Counted from the first letter of the stretch, positions 36,009-45,342 are shown. The stretch: 58,608 nt of DNA from Kordia sp. (GCA_002733415.1 NVVR01000020.1:1-58608); one strand, 5' to 3'. Notes: generated from the letters alone by a model not told the origin. Numbers and translations: made by a program.

Positions 36009-37921
36009 TAATAGGTTACTGTTGGTTTTATAAAAATATGTAATTGTGATTTTGATTTCTTTTTCGACCTACCACTAAAAAACCATTTCAACAAAGGTAT
36101 TCTAGATAACAATGGCACACCAGTCCCTGAGTTTTCCTTGTTCAATTCATCTAAGCCTCCTAATAATACCATTTCATTATTTTTTACTCGTATGGTAGAA
36201 TCAAATGACTGCGTTGCAATCCCTGGCGGTGCATTCTCTCCTGCACTTCCTAAAAAAGAATTTTTAGTAACAGTCAATTTCAAGGTAATTTGTTCATCTT
36301 TTGACACAAAAGGTTTTATATTAACACTTAAATCTGCATTCGTAGCCGTCCAAGTTCCAGATTGTGTGGTTTGGTTACTATTTCCAAAAGGGACTATGTT
36401 TGTTGTTTGTTGAAAATAATAACTTTGCTCTCCAATAGTAAGTGTTGCATCATGCCCACTTAAAGTAGCGATTTTGGGTCTTGATTCAATTTTAACAATA
36501 GAATTATTCTCCAAGTATTTCAAGTTTATATAAAATTGCTCGGTAACTTTCCCTAAATTAAATCCACCTACCAAACCATTAAACATATCAATTAACCCGT
36601 TCACTGACTGAGCATTTAAATTTACATCACCGGTAGGGAACAGCAATCCTGAAGTTGTTCTCGCTTTGCTATCTAGCCCAGCTTTCATTCCTGTTTGCAC
36701 ATCGTGTGATTTATTGTACTGCACAATAATAACTTCTAACTGCACCATTGGAACCACCTTATCTATTTGATAAATATAATTTCTTAACTCTTTAATTTTC
36801 GGCCTAGAACCCGAAACTACTAGCCCATTTAACTCAGGAAACTCTTTTACCTCTAAGCCTTTTTTTAATTCTGCAGGTATAGAAGTCAACACTGTTTCTA
36901 TAGTTCTGTTTTCTAACTGAATCAATTCTGTAGCACGTAAGCCTTCTTCATTACGTTTTCCGATAAAATAAAAGCCTTTATCATCTTTAGCATAGGTATA
37001 ATCTTTCCCTCTAAAAACAGTAGATAACAAATCATCAAAAGTAATTTGGTTAGCCACTAAGGTTGTGGTAATATCACTTGGTATACTATATAAATAATAA
37101 TTTAATTTCAACTTTTCTGCTGCTTCCATTAACACATCAGAAACAGTAGCATCAAAGGCATTAATATTTAAAAAACCTTGATCAGAAATTGCTACTTCAT
37201 AAAAGCCTTTTTCTCCGAGTTTTCCTTTTGTTTTTTTTCTATTACCTCTACCATTATTTACTGCTGCATTTCCTTTTTTAGGAGTTTCATTTTTTTCTAT
37301 AAAATACGATCCATTTTCATTTTTTGTAACTCGCAATCCATTAGATTGACCAATCATATTCAAAATATCTTCAAAAGGTCTGTTTTGAAAATACCCTGTT
37401 ACTTTAGCGTCTTTTAATTTAGGAGATACTATAATGTTCTTCCCCGTTTTTTTAGTAATAGCTTCCGCTACTTGTGGCAAAGAATCATTCTTTAAATTCA
37501 CCGATAAAAATTCATTTTCTGCACGATAACTGAGATCAATAAGCTTTGGTGTTTTCTTTTTAGTAACCACTACTACAGCCGCCTTCTTTTTAAAAACAAT
37601 AAACTTATTAATAAACTCAACTTCTAAATTATGTTTCTGAATTAAAAAACTAAACGCATCCTTTACAGGTACATTATAATAATTAGATTCTACAAGCTCA
37701 GTCAGTTTAGGATCAGCATCAACATTTAATTTATGCTCAATGGCTATTGAGGTTAGCAGTGAATATAAATTTAACCCTGTAACTTCTGATATAATATTTT
37801 CATCCAATCCAGGCTGCTCTTTAGCCAACTCATTAAGCTTTTGCTCAATCACCTTTATATTTTGCTGTGCTTGACACCAACCAATACAAGAAAGTAAAAT
37901 TACTACTACTATTTTTCTCAT
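36008..37921 (-). CDS. gspD: Type II secretion/type IV pilus-like secretin
   Basis: Outer-membrane channel of 637 aa. A signal peptide (about 1-18, ending CQAQ) is followed by STN/N0-like and N1-type ring-building domains (about 60-330, e.g. FEDILNMIGQSNGLRVTKN). The secretin core (about 390-637) includes VPMVQLEVIIVQYN, KIATLSGHDATLTIGEQSYYF and the end VPLLSRIPLLKWFFSG...LHIFIKPTVTY. The GVPLLSRIP motif is diagnostic of secretins. A basic, Asn/Gly/Lys-rich linker lies at about 212-235. It is preceded by gspE with a 55-bp gap. Confidence 0.93.
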   Translation of the reverse strand: MRKIVVVILLSCIGWCQAQQNIKVIEQKLNELAKEQPGLDENIISEVTGLNLYSLLTSIAIEHKLNVDADPKLTELVESNYYNVPVKDAFSFLIQKHNLEVEFINKFIVFKKKAAVVVVTKKKTPKLIDLSYRAENEFLSVNLKNDSLPQVAEAITKKTGKNIIVSPKLKDAKVTGYFQNRPFEDILNMIGQSNGLRVTKNENGSYFIEKNETPKKGNAAVNNGRGNRKKTKGKLGEKGFYEVAISDQGFLNINAFDATVSDVLMEAAEKLKLNYYLYSIPSDITTTLVANQITFDDLLSTVFRGKDYTYAKDDKGFYFIGKRNEEGLRATELIQLENRTIETVLTSIPAELKKGLEVKEFPELNGLVVSGSRPKIKELRNYIYQIDKVVPMVQLEVIIVQYNKSHDVQTGMKAGLDSKARTTSGLLFPTGDVNLNAQSVNGLIDMFNGLVGGFNLGKVTEQFYINLKYLENNSIVKIESRPKIATLSGHDATLTIGEQSYYFQQTTNIVPFGNSNQTTQSGTWTATNADLSVNIKPFVSKDEQITLKLTVTKNSFLGSAGENAPPGIATQSFDSTIRVKNNEMVLLGGLDELNKENSGTGVPLLSRIPLLKWFFSGRSKKKSKSQLHIFIKPTVTY

Positions 37922-37976
37922 TTATTTTTATCTGTTTCTTCCGGTATTTCGGAAATATCTTATATCTATTTTATAA

Positions 37977-39386
37977 CTACCCATTAATCAGTATCGCATA
38001 TACTTCTTCTAATGCAGTTTCCCCACTAGCAAAAAGCTGGTATGCTTTATCTGACAATCGCTCTATATTATCTACCCCATCATGCTCTAAATTTTGAGCA
38101 TCTTTTTTAATCCTATTAGCCAATTCATAATCAATGGGAATTACTTCATAAATGGCTCTTCTTCCTTTATATCCTGTATAATGACATTTATCACAACCTT
38201 TTGCCGTAAAATGTTTTTTCACCTCAAAAGGGGCTTTAAAATTTCGCGGCAACTCTTTATTGTTAAAAATATGCTCCTCTTTACATGAAGTACATAACTT
38301 ACGTAATAAGCGCTGTGCTACTGACACGTTTAATGTTTCCGCGATTAAAAATGATGGTACGCCCATATCAACCAATCGTGATATCGTTCCTAATGCTGAA
38401 TTAGTATGTATTGTAGACAGCACCAAATGCCCTGTTAAGGACGCTCTAATAGCCATTTTTGCTGTTTCAGCATCACGTATTTCCCCTAACATAATAATGT
38501 CCGGATCTTGACGTAAAAAAGAACGTAGCGCACTAGTAAATGTTAATCCAATGTCTTCTTTTAACTGTACCTGATTAATTCCCTTCAAGGTATATTCGAT
38601 AGGATCCTCTACCGTAACAATATTTGTTTTGATCTTGTTTAACAACTTTAAAGTGGCATACAAGGTTGTTGTTTTACCAGACCCCGTTGGGCCACTTATC
38701 AATACAATACCATTGGTGTTTTTTACCCCTTCTAAATAAATTGCTTTCTCTTCAGGTTCAAACCCTAATTGATCTAAATCAATATTAGAAGCATCTTTAC
38801 CTAGTATACGCATTACGATTTTCTCTCCGTGTAACGTGGGTAATATAGACACACGAATATCAAAATCGGTGTAATTTATTCTACCATCTTGTGGCAACCT
38901 TTTTTCAGTAATATCAAGGTTGGCTTTTATTTTAACTTTATTGACTAACTCTAAGTAATTGTCCTTTTCTATACGATACTTTTCTATTAACAAGCCATCA
39001 ATTCGTAAACGTACTCTAGCTTCTTCTTCATATACTTCAAAATGAATATCACTACTTCCAATTGCTTTCGCTTCAAAGATTAATTTCTCTAAAAAATCTT
39101 CATTATTCAAGTTTACACTTGCATCTTTAGTTTTATACTCATTTTTTCGATAATAAACCGCCAATGCTTTTTCTAGAACAGCATCCGCTATAGGAATCAA
39201 CTGTATTGTTTCTCCTAATAGCATTTCCAACTCATCACTAACATCTACTATTACAGTATCTGAACTATAAAATGAAATTCCACTTTCAGTTTGCTCACAT
39301 GGAACCACCTTATAGTGCTGTGCTACGTCAGCATTAATTAGCTGTTGCAATCCTACAGAAATTTGTATGTCAGTTATAGTATTCAA
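37977..39386 (-). CDS. gspE: Type II secretion/type IV pilus assembly ATPase
   Basis: Hexameric cytoplasmic motor of 469 aa. An N-terminal docking domain (about 1-95) precedes the catalytic part: Walker A GPTGSGKTTTLYATL (about 232), the Asp box VTVEDPIEY, Walker B DIIMLGEIRD (about 293), the His box LSTIHTNSALG, and a zinc-binding loop with CTSC and CDKC (about 370-400). This pattern is closer to PulE/GspE/PilB than to retraction ATPases. No PilT is visible here. It overlaps the prepilin peptidase gene by 4 bp. Confidence 0.96.
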   Translation of the reverse strand: MNTITDIQISVGLQQLINADVAQHYKVVPCEQTESGISFYSSDTVIVDVSDELEMLLGETIQLIPIADAVLEKALAVYYRKNEYKTKDASVNLNNEDFLEKLIFEAKAIGSSDIHFEVYEEEARVRLRIDGLLIEKYRIEKDNYLELVNKVKIKANLDITEKRLPQDGRINYTDFDIRVSILPTLHGEKIVMRILGKDASNIDLDQLGFEPEEKAIYLEGVKNTNGIVLISGPTGSGKTTTLYATLKLLNKIKTNIVTVEDPIEYTLKGINQVQLKEDIGLTFTSALRSFLRQDPDIIMLGEIRDAETAKMAIRASLTGHLVLSTIHTNSALGTISRLVDMGVPSFLIAETLNVSVAQRLLRKLCTSCKEEHIFNNKELPRNFKAPFEVKKHFTAKGCDKCHYTGYKGRRAIYEVIPIDYELANRIKKDAQNLEHDGVDNIERLSDKAYQLFASGETALEEVYAILING

Positions 39387-39871
39387 ATGATGTTATGGGT
39401 GTAAAATAATTCTTTATCTATACAAAAATCAACAATAAAAAATAAGATTAAGTATATCGATAAATAGCCAGCAAGAGGGACGTGAGCCTCTTTGTTTTTT
39501 GTAAACAACATATGGCAAATAATAGAAAACAACATTCCTGTGCTAAAAAAAAAAATGTATGTTGTAGAAAAGAACAAGGGAACAATTGCAATAAAAAAAA
39601 CGATATCTCCTAAACCAATAGAACTATCTACTGGATTGATTATTCTTTTTGATTTTATAGAGGTATATACAAATAATCCTAATAAAACCAAGACTAAAAA
39701 GAGGACTGTAAAAAATAGCTCATAAACTAGATGATCTAAAACAAAAAAACGAGCTATCGCACCAATACACAAAACCACAGGTAATACCACATGAATGGCT
39801 CGATATTTTAAATCCTGAAAAACCACCGCTAACAGAGTACACATTAATATGATGTTAATAACTATTAACAC
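39383..39871 (-). CDS. A24-type prepilin peptidase, minimal form
   Basis: An integral membrane aspartyl peptidase of 162 aa with both active-site aspartates: FQDLKYRAI (about 19) and the GLGD motif (about 90-93). Six hydrophobic helices are predicted. The N-terminal cysteine-rich methyltransferase domain of E. coli-type PilD/GspO is missing, so it probably cleaves prepilins without N-methylating them, as in TadV/archaeal-like minimal enzymes. It sits directly between the pseudopilin gene gspG (3 bp upstream) and gspE (4-bp overlap), so it most likely processes the pseudopilins of this operon. Confidence 0.88.
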   Translation of the reverse strand: MLIVINIILMCTLLAVVFQDLKYRAIHVVLPVVLCIGAIARFFVLDHLVYELFFTVLFLVLVLLGLFVYTSIKSKRIINPVDSSIGLGDIVFFIAIVPLFFSTTYIFFFSTGMLFSIICHMLFTKNKEAHVPLAGYLSIYLILFFIVDFCIDKELFYTHNII

Positions 39872-39874
39872 AAC

Positions 39875-40291
39875 TTAATCTTTTACTGTTTCTATTAGTA
39901 TTTTACGATGATCTATTTCCCAGGTATTGAAATTACCATCGTCATCATAATCTTTTACTGAAACGGCTCTAGCTTTAAATGAATTTACAGACGCATCCGT
40001 AATTTCTATTTTAAAAACAGCTTGCCCTCCTTCATTAATTGTCAATTCTTTTTCAAACCCTAGTTCTTCAAAAGAAGAGGAGTATTTAGAGAATCTATAA
40101 TTATAACTTTTTTGCAATCCGTATAAATGATTAAGCATTTTTTGTGCTTCAATACTTTTAGCCTGGGCTACTACAGAGGTTTGATCTGGCAATACCATCA
40201 TTAATAAAATACCTATAATTGCTAATACAATTAATATTTCTGTTAATGAATACGCCTTTAAATACTGTTTTTGTTGCCCCTTACTTTTCAT
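39875..40291 (-). CDS. gspG: Major pseudopilin, GspG-like
   Basis: A protein of 138 aa with a type IV pilin N-terminus. A short basic leader ends in Lys-Ala and is followed by YSLTEILIVLAIIGILLMMV with Glu at mature position 5. The processing-site residue before the cut is Ala rather than the usual Gly. The C-terminal part contains DYDDDGNFNTWEID (about 116-129), resembling the calcium site of GspG. In type II systems GspG forms the periplasmic pseudopilus. It lies between gspF (137-bp gap) and the peptidase gene. Confidence 0.88.
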   Translation of the reverse strand: MKSKGQQKQYLKAYSLTEILIVLAIIGILLMMVLPDQTSVVAQAKSIEAQKMLNHLYGLQKSYNYRFSKYSSSFEELGFEKELTINEGGQAVFKIEITDASVNSFKARAVSVKDYDDDGNFNTWEIDHRKILIETVKD

Positions 40292-40428
40292 TAGTTTCTT
40301 CTTTATATAGCTAACACATCTCTATGTTATTACTTTTTATTTTTCTTACCCTTAAATTTTTTTAAAAATCAAATTATTTCCCTAGAGCGGTTCACAAAAA
40401 TATCACTTTTTTTTATTGCAACCGATTA

Positions 40429-41559
40429 CTAACCAATTATTTTACTCAAATCAAACATTGGTGAATACATAGCAATCATAATCACCCCGACAATCACTCC
40501 TATAATAATGATTATCAAGGGTTCCAATATTACTCCAATCATTTTTGTTTGGTGCTCTATATCTTCATTGTACTGCTCTGTAAGCTTTTCAAACATGTCA
40601 TCCAGCTTGTTTATTTGCTCAGCAACTTTAACCATAGATACTAATTTATGATCGTACACTTCATGCTTTGAAAGGCTATCTCCTAGAGCTGCTCCTTTCA
40701 TAATATCAGCCTTAACGTGTACTAAACTTGATTCAATAGGGTAAAAATCAATCATTTTTTGAGTTAACTCTAACGACACCACCAATGGTGTTTTTGCAGA
40801 TAACAATAAACTTAATGATTGACAAAATCTTGAAATAAATATTTTTCGAATTAATCCCCCAAAAAAAGGCATCTTCAAAATTACCTTAGAAGTGATGTTT
40901 CTATAACTCTCTTTTTGTTTATTCAGTACATGAAACCCAACGATAGAAACTACCACCAACATAAACACTCCAGAAATAGTAGAGAAATTTTGTGATAAGG
41001 CAACTATTTTTTGAGTTAATGGAGGTAAATCCGCACCAAACTGTTTAAATACTGACGAAAACATTGGCACTACATTGTTCATCATAAAATACAATACCCC
41101 AAAAGTTACCGCCAATACAAATACAGGATAGGTAAATACGGACACCAATTGTCGGCGCATTTTTATTTTCCTGTCAAAATATTTCTGTAATTCTATAAGT
41201 ACTTTATCTAATTTTCTAGTTTCTTCACCTATCTTAACACTGTAATATTCATAAGCCGAAAATTGCTTACTCTGTTGCATTGCCTCATGTAATGATTTTC
41301 CTTGAATTACCTGTTCTTTAATTTTGGTGATTAACTCTTGATCTTTCTTGTTTTTATATTGGCCGATAAGAATTTCCAATGCCTGCTTAAAATCAATTCC
41401 CGATTGAATCAGAACAGCCAATTCCTTATAAAATAGTTCTTTCTTTTTATCAGAAAACTTCGTTGAAAAACTAATCTCCTTATTTAAAAAATGAGTCTTT
41501 TTATTCTTAATGCCTTTCGGTTTCTCTTGTTGCTTGTATGCTGATAAATCAATTCCCAT
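40429..41559 (-). CDS. gspF: Inner-membrane platform protein GspF/PilC-like
   Basis: A protein of 376 aa with the two-repeat GspF fold. Cytoplasmic helical domains (about 40-140 and 235-345) are each followed by membrane helices near 145-165, 193-215 and 345-370. Conserved stretches include FYKELAVLIQSGIDFKQALEIL, YEYYSVKIGEETRKLDKVL, FCQSLSLLLSAKTPLVVSLE and MVKVAEQINKLDDMFEKL. It anchors the GspE motor. The start overlaps the upstream pseudopilin gene by 11 bp. Confidence 0.94.
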   Translation of the reverse strand: MGIDLSAYKQQEKPKGIKNKKTHFLNKEISFSTKFSDKKKELFYKELAVLIQSGIDFKQALEILIGQYKNKKDQELITKIKEQVIQGKSLHEAMQQSKQFSAYEYYSVKIGEETRKLDKVLIELQKYFDRKIKMRRQLVSVFTYPVFVLAVTFGVLYFMMNNVVPMFSSVFKQFGADLPPLTQKIVALSQNFSTISGVFMLVVVSIVGFHVLNKQKESYRNITSKVILKMPFFGGLIRKIFISRFCQSLSLLLSAKTPLVVSLELTQKMIDFYPIESSLVHVKADIMKGAALGDSLSKHEVYDHKLVSMVKVAEQINKLDDMFEKLTEQYNEDIEHQTKMIGVILEPLIIIIIGVIVGVIMIAMYSPMFDLSKIIG

Positions 41560-42043
41560 TTGCGAAAAATGTATTATTTATATTATCCGACACACCATAA
41601 TCTTTAAAATAAACAGCTTTCAATTGCATACTAAACAAATCATAAGTCACCTCAATTCGTTTAATCCTATTCCCTAAAAGCATATCCTCTTTAACAGCAT
41701 TAAACTGTGGCACCTTTACCAAAAATGTATCTATCATTTCCCCCCTAACACGTATTAAACTATTATCATAGGTATAATATTTTATAGTATCGTTACTACT
41801 TAACAAATACACCTGCTCTTCAATAGCAATTAATTTATTTGAATTATGAACATCTCTTACAAGAAGCGAATGTAATTGATTGTAATTATTTACCAACTCC
41901 GTTTCATCACTATACACATACAGTTGCTTACTCAACATTGAATACAACGAATATGCCATAGCAATGATAATACTCATCAGCGCCAAACTAATAACCACTT
42001 CCAGTATTGTAAATGCTTTTATATGATTAATCCGTTTCTTCAA
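41549..42043 (-). CDS. Minor pseudopilin, GspJ-like
   Basis: First gene of the operon, 164 aa. The leader ends His-Ile-Lys-Ala and is followed by FTILEVVISLALMSIIIAMA, so the prepilin signature is intact (Phe1, Glu5), again with Ala instead of Gly before the cut. The remainder (about 40-164) is beta-rich and fits GspJ/GspH-type minor pseudopilins, but the exact class cannot be assigned. The upstream region carries repeat R3 with a CCCACTAGTGG palindrome about 120 bp before the start. Confidence 0.82.
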   Translation of the reverse strand: MKKRINHIKAFTILEVVISLALMSIIIAMAYSLYSMLSKQLYVYSDETELVNNYNQLHSLLVRDVHNSNKLIAIEEQVYLLSSNDTIKYYTYDNSLIRVRGEMIDTFLVKVPQFNAVKEDMLLGNRIKRIEVTYDLFSMQLKAVYFKDYGVSDNINNTFFANGN

Positions 42044-42156
42044 TTGGTATTACTTTTAGCTTATAGATTTTTAAAAAAAACTAGTTCCCTTGTAGGAGGA
42101 AAAATGAGTTCAAAGCTACTTATAAAACTTTAATAAGAATACCTTTTATCTTTTTA

Positions 42157-42268
42157 ATCCCACTAGTGGATTCAATTCTCCGTCCTGATATCTATCGGGG
42201 CACTTCGAACGAAAAATACTATTGTGTTAATTCGTACCTCATTGTGCTTGCCACCGAAGGATATTGAT
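42157..42268. repeat. R3 repeat, copy B
   Basis: Begins ATCCCACTAGTGGATTCAATT and continues through AAATACTATTGTGTTAATTCG, GTACCTCATTGTGCTTGCC and GAAGGATATTGATTT, the same order as 20630-20725. An insertion (about 42183-42210) carries the GATATCTATCGGGGCACTTCG unit related to 15769-15787. Confidence 0.65.
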
Positions 42269-42372
42269 TTAATTGAGTTTTCTCATTATATTTGCGAATT
42301 TTCATCTCTAAAATGAGGTAAATACAACATAGGAAATCATACGATACTAAATATTAAACATATAGCTAGACA

Positions 42373-43077
42373 TAGGTTATTGCATGATATTTAACACTTG
42401 AGCAATTAAAAGAAATGCCTCGTTCTAACATCAATAGATTGGAAAATGAAGCTGAAGATTAATACACTCATTCTGAACTTAATGAAATATTAAAACAAGA
42501 AGCAGCACTAATTAAACAGTTTGCTCAAGCCTCTAAAATCGAAAATAGATTTTAAAAATATATTAAGTTAACAAATACTTTTCATGAAATCATTAAGGGA
42601 TTAAAAGGAGTCAAAACAGTTCTTAAAAAGAAACAAGAGCTAATTGTAGGTACCATTGAACAAGTTAAAGACTATATCTCTATTAATGAGGTATTAAAAG
42701 TATTTAATATCTCCAGAACTACATATCAAAATTACAAAGCCAAAGTGATTTACAAATGTGATCAATCCTATTTTAAATGGTGTACGAAACGATTCCCAAA
42801 TCAATTATTACCAACTGAAGTAGAAACAATTAAACATGAATTTTTATACTCAAAACAAATTAACCTTTCTAGTAAAATTACTAAGGTATTAAATGAAATC
42901 ATACCTATTTTATAATACCATTAGGCCATAAATGAGCTTAGCAGGAAACATTTCTTTTTAAACATATAATAGAACAACTATAGATTTAAGTCAATATAAA
43001 GCCCTCTTTTTAGAACATGAAAACAATAGAATAGTTCAAAACTCAACTAATTCATGTGAAGTATGCAGCTAAAATTT
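42373..43077 (+). pseudogene. Degraded transposase gene
   Basis: Scattered open pieces on the plus strand recall a flavobacterial DDE transposase with an N-terminal helical region: TLEQLKEMPRSNINRLENEAED, HSELNEILKQEAALIKQFAQAS, then EQVKDYISINEVLKVFNISRTTYQNYK followed by YFKWCTKRFPNQLLPTEVETIKHEF. At least four stop codons and frameshifts separate the pieces, and the catalytic part is almost wholly lost. Family (IS3- or IS481-like) is uncertain and ends were not found. Confidence 0.65.
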
Positions 43078-43305
43078 AAATAATACCAAAACAAAAAGAT
43101 AAGTTAACTAAATATCTTTTCTTTAAAACATGATATCTATTCATTTTATAGCTTAAGCTTCAATACTTTTCCTTATTAGGAACAACTCTTTATATAAAAG
43201 GTATGGGAAACGCAGCGGAGTGAATAAAAACATCAATAATAAAAAGACTGTTGTATAGCAAATAGGAGGATCAAAGAATAAGGGAAGTTCAGTGTTATTT
43301 ACAAC

Positions 43306-43353
43306 ACATTCAGCCTCATCCTAACAGCCTATACCAGCAATCAGATAGATAGT
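43306..43353 (+). repeat. R2 cassette-boundary repeat, copy a
   Basis: Core CATCCTAACAGCCTATACC followed by AGCAATCAGATAGATAGTT. This core recurs at four more places in the next 4.2 kb, each time between ORFs. Confidence 0.6.
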
Positions 43354-43447
43354 TTTGTCATAAAAAGTAAAAGCAGCAAATTAGAACTGTATTTTTGTTG
43401 TTTAGTTTGTTCAATATTTATTTTAACTAATTGCCAATTATTTTTGA

Positions 43448-44503
43448 TTAATAAAGTAGAAATGATGCCACAATCATCATTCCTAATGCTATTGGAAGTA
43501 CAAACATTGAATAAACAAATGCAATCATTCCTGTTTTGATAAAGCTTAAAAAATACCCTTGTTGATAAAACGTTTTAATTCCTATAAGAAGGTAAAAATA
43601 TGTTGACAATGCACTTACAACATTTATCCAATTAGGTATTTTAAAAAATAAATTAACTAACAGAAGAGTACTAAATAAGACAAATAGAAATGAAAAGTGG
43701 TAAAAGCTGAAAACTAAATGATATGTATAACTTCCTTGTTTCCAGAAGAACAACTTCAAAATAAAGGCAAAAATTGGCAGTAAAATAAATAAGGTAATTG
43801 GAATGCTATCAAAAAAAGCTTGTAAAATTCCGCCGCCACTATTTTTTTGGAATTTAAGTATCTGAGAATAAAAATGTTTTTGAATAAAACCAGCATTTTC
43901 ATTCATTCCCATTGCTTTTAGTTGAGCTTCTTTAGGTGCATTTACAGTAATTAATGAGTCTAGTTTTTTTTTATTGAAGTCAAGAATGTTATTAGCATTT
44001 TTTCTTTTTCTAATAATGGAATCTAACTTGCCAAATTCTTTTTCATCTTGCTTACTTATTGTTATTTGACTGTTTTTTAAGGACTTGGTTACTTCTGTAA
44101 AAGAAATTGAGTCAAGTGTACTTTTAGAAATAGAATCCAACTTTTTAAAGTTATCATTAACAAAGCCATTTTTCAAAGCATTATCTGCCTTCTTATTATA
44201 TTCACGAGATTGAAATGAAAATAAAAAAAAGAAAACTACAGAAGTGAATAAATAATATTGAGCAGGATGTAAATATAATAGGCGTTTACCTTCAATAAAT
44301 TTTTTAGCCAAATACCCTGGACGAAATATTAAAGGAATAAAACTTTTAAAAAATCTAGCATCAACAGAAAAATAATTGTTTACAGTGTTATAAAACAAAA
44401 CCCCCATGGTGAGATTTTCTTTTGCTTTTTGACCACAATTAGGGCAAAAAGCATATGTTTCTTTAATTTCTTGCTCACAATTTTTACAGTTTCTGCTTTC
44501 CAT
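43448..44503 (-). CDS. DUF3667 membrane protein (second intact member)
   Basis: A protein of 351 aa with a CKNC...CPNCG zinc ribbon (about 6-24), the conserved LFYNTVNNYFSVDARFFKSF and KKFIEGKRLLYLHPAQYYLF segments, and a helix near 85-100. A charged linker follows (about 100-200, longer than in the copy at 23.8 kb), then four C-terminal helices (about 230-351). Function unknown. It is the only ORF between R2a and R2b and lies on the minus strand. Confidence 0.88.
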   Translation of the reverse strand: MESRNCKNCEQEIKETYAFCPNCGQKAKENLTMGVLFYNTVNNYFSVDARFFKSFIPLIFRPGYLAKKFIEGKRLLYLHPAQYYLFTSVVFFFLFSFQSREYNKKADNALKNGFVNDNFKKLDSISKSTLDSISFTEVTKSLKNSQITISKQDEKEFGKLDSIIRKRKNANNILDFNKKKLDSLITVNAPKEAQLKAMGMNENAGFIQKHFYSQILKFQKNSGGGILQAFFDSIPITLFILLPIFAFILKLFFWKQGSYTYHLVFSFYHFSFLFVLFSTLLLVNLFFKIPNWINVVSALSTYFYLLIGIKTFYQQGYFLSFIKTGMIAFVYSMFVLPIALGMMIVASFLLY

Positions 44504-44628
44504 AAATAGCTAAATTAAAACCTGGTGCTATCACACTTGATAAACTTTAGCATCCAAGATACAAAACATTTTGTAAATTCCTTTAAGCCTTTATTGGAGT
44601 GGAGGTGTGGTTGTGTGAGATGATAGTT

Positions 44629-44676
44629 AAGCCCATCCTAAACAGCATATAACTTCAATCAGATGATTGTTCCAAA
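44629..44676 (+). repeat. R2 cassette-boundary repeat, copy b
   Basis: AGCCCATCCTAAACAGC then ATATAACTTCAATCAGATGATTGTT. It ends about 40 bp before the cupredoxin start codon. Confidence 0.6.
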
Positions 44677-44716
44677 TATTTTGATTATCTTTATCAGTAA
44701 CTTAAATTTTGGGAAT

Positions 44717-45280
44717 ATGAAAGCAATATTACTTACTTGCATTACATTTTTAGCAATAAACTTTAGCATAGGTGCAACACATATTATTAATTGGACTGCA
44801 GGTAGTCATATCACAACTGAAATAGAAGTTGGAGATACTGTACAATGGAATTTTTCAGGATTTCACGATGTTACAAGTAGTGGTTCCCCTTCTTTTGCTT
44901 CTTCATTAACTCAGAGTGGCGGCTCTTACTCTATAACTTTTAATTCAGTTGGAGAATATTATTATTTCTGTAGTGTTCATGGTCTAGTTAGCATGGATGG
45001 GACTATTGATGTTAAACCAATTTTAGGTGTAGAAGAGGTAGAATCTAAGTCTAGCTTTTCAATATACCCAAACCCATCAAGAGATGTACTAAACTTAAAA
45101 CTACCTAGTAATAGCTCAAGTGTTCTTGTTGAAATTTTTGATGTTACTGGAAAATATATATATAAATCTACTGCAATAAAGCCAACCACTATTAATATAG
45201 TAAATTGGAAAACTGGATTATACTTTGTTAAAGTTAGCTCTGATAATTATAAGGTAACTAAACGATTTATTAAGGAGTAG
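44717..45280 (+). CDS. Plastocyanin-like cupredoxin with T9SS sorting domain
   Basis: Exported protein of 187 aa. The start MKAILLTCITFLAINFSIGA gives a clean signal peptide (about 1-19); the earlier ATG at 44663 adds 18 residues that look untranslated. Residues 20-105 form a small blue-copper-like beta barrel with candidate ligands His in GFHDVTSSG and the CSVHGLVSM loop (Cys, His, Met), the usual type 1 copper order. The tail (about 115-187: FSIYPNPSRD, VLVEIFDVTGKYIY, GLYFVKV, TKRFIKE) is a type A T9SS sorting signal. R2c starts 14 bp after the stop, a cassette-like spacing. Confidence 0.87.
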   Translation: MKAILLTCITFLAINFSIGATHIINWTAGSHITTEIEVGDTVQWNFSGFHDVTSSGSPSFASSLTQSGGSYSITFNSVGEYYYFCSVHGLVSMDGTIDVKPILGVEEVESKSSFSIYPNPSRDVLNLKLPSNSSSVLVEIFDVTGKYIYKSTAIKPTTINIVNWKTGLYFVKVSSDNYKVTKRFIKE

Positions 45281-45293
45281 AGGACCCTGATAA

Positions 45294-45334
45294 TTCATCC
45301 TAACAGGCTATAATTTCAATCAGATGATAGTTAT
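45294..45334 (+). repeat. R2 cassette-boundary repeat, copy c
   Basis: CATCCTAACAGGCTATAATT followed by TCAATCAGATGATAGTT, 14 bp after the cupredoxin stop codon. Confidence 0.6.
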
Positions 45335-45342
45335 AAATAACA

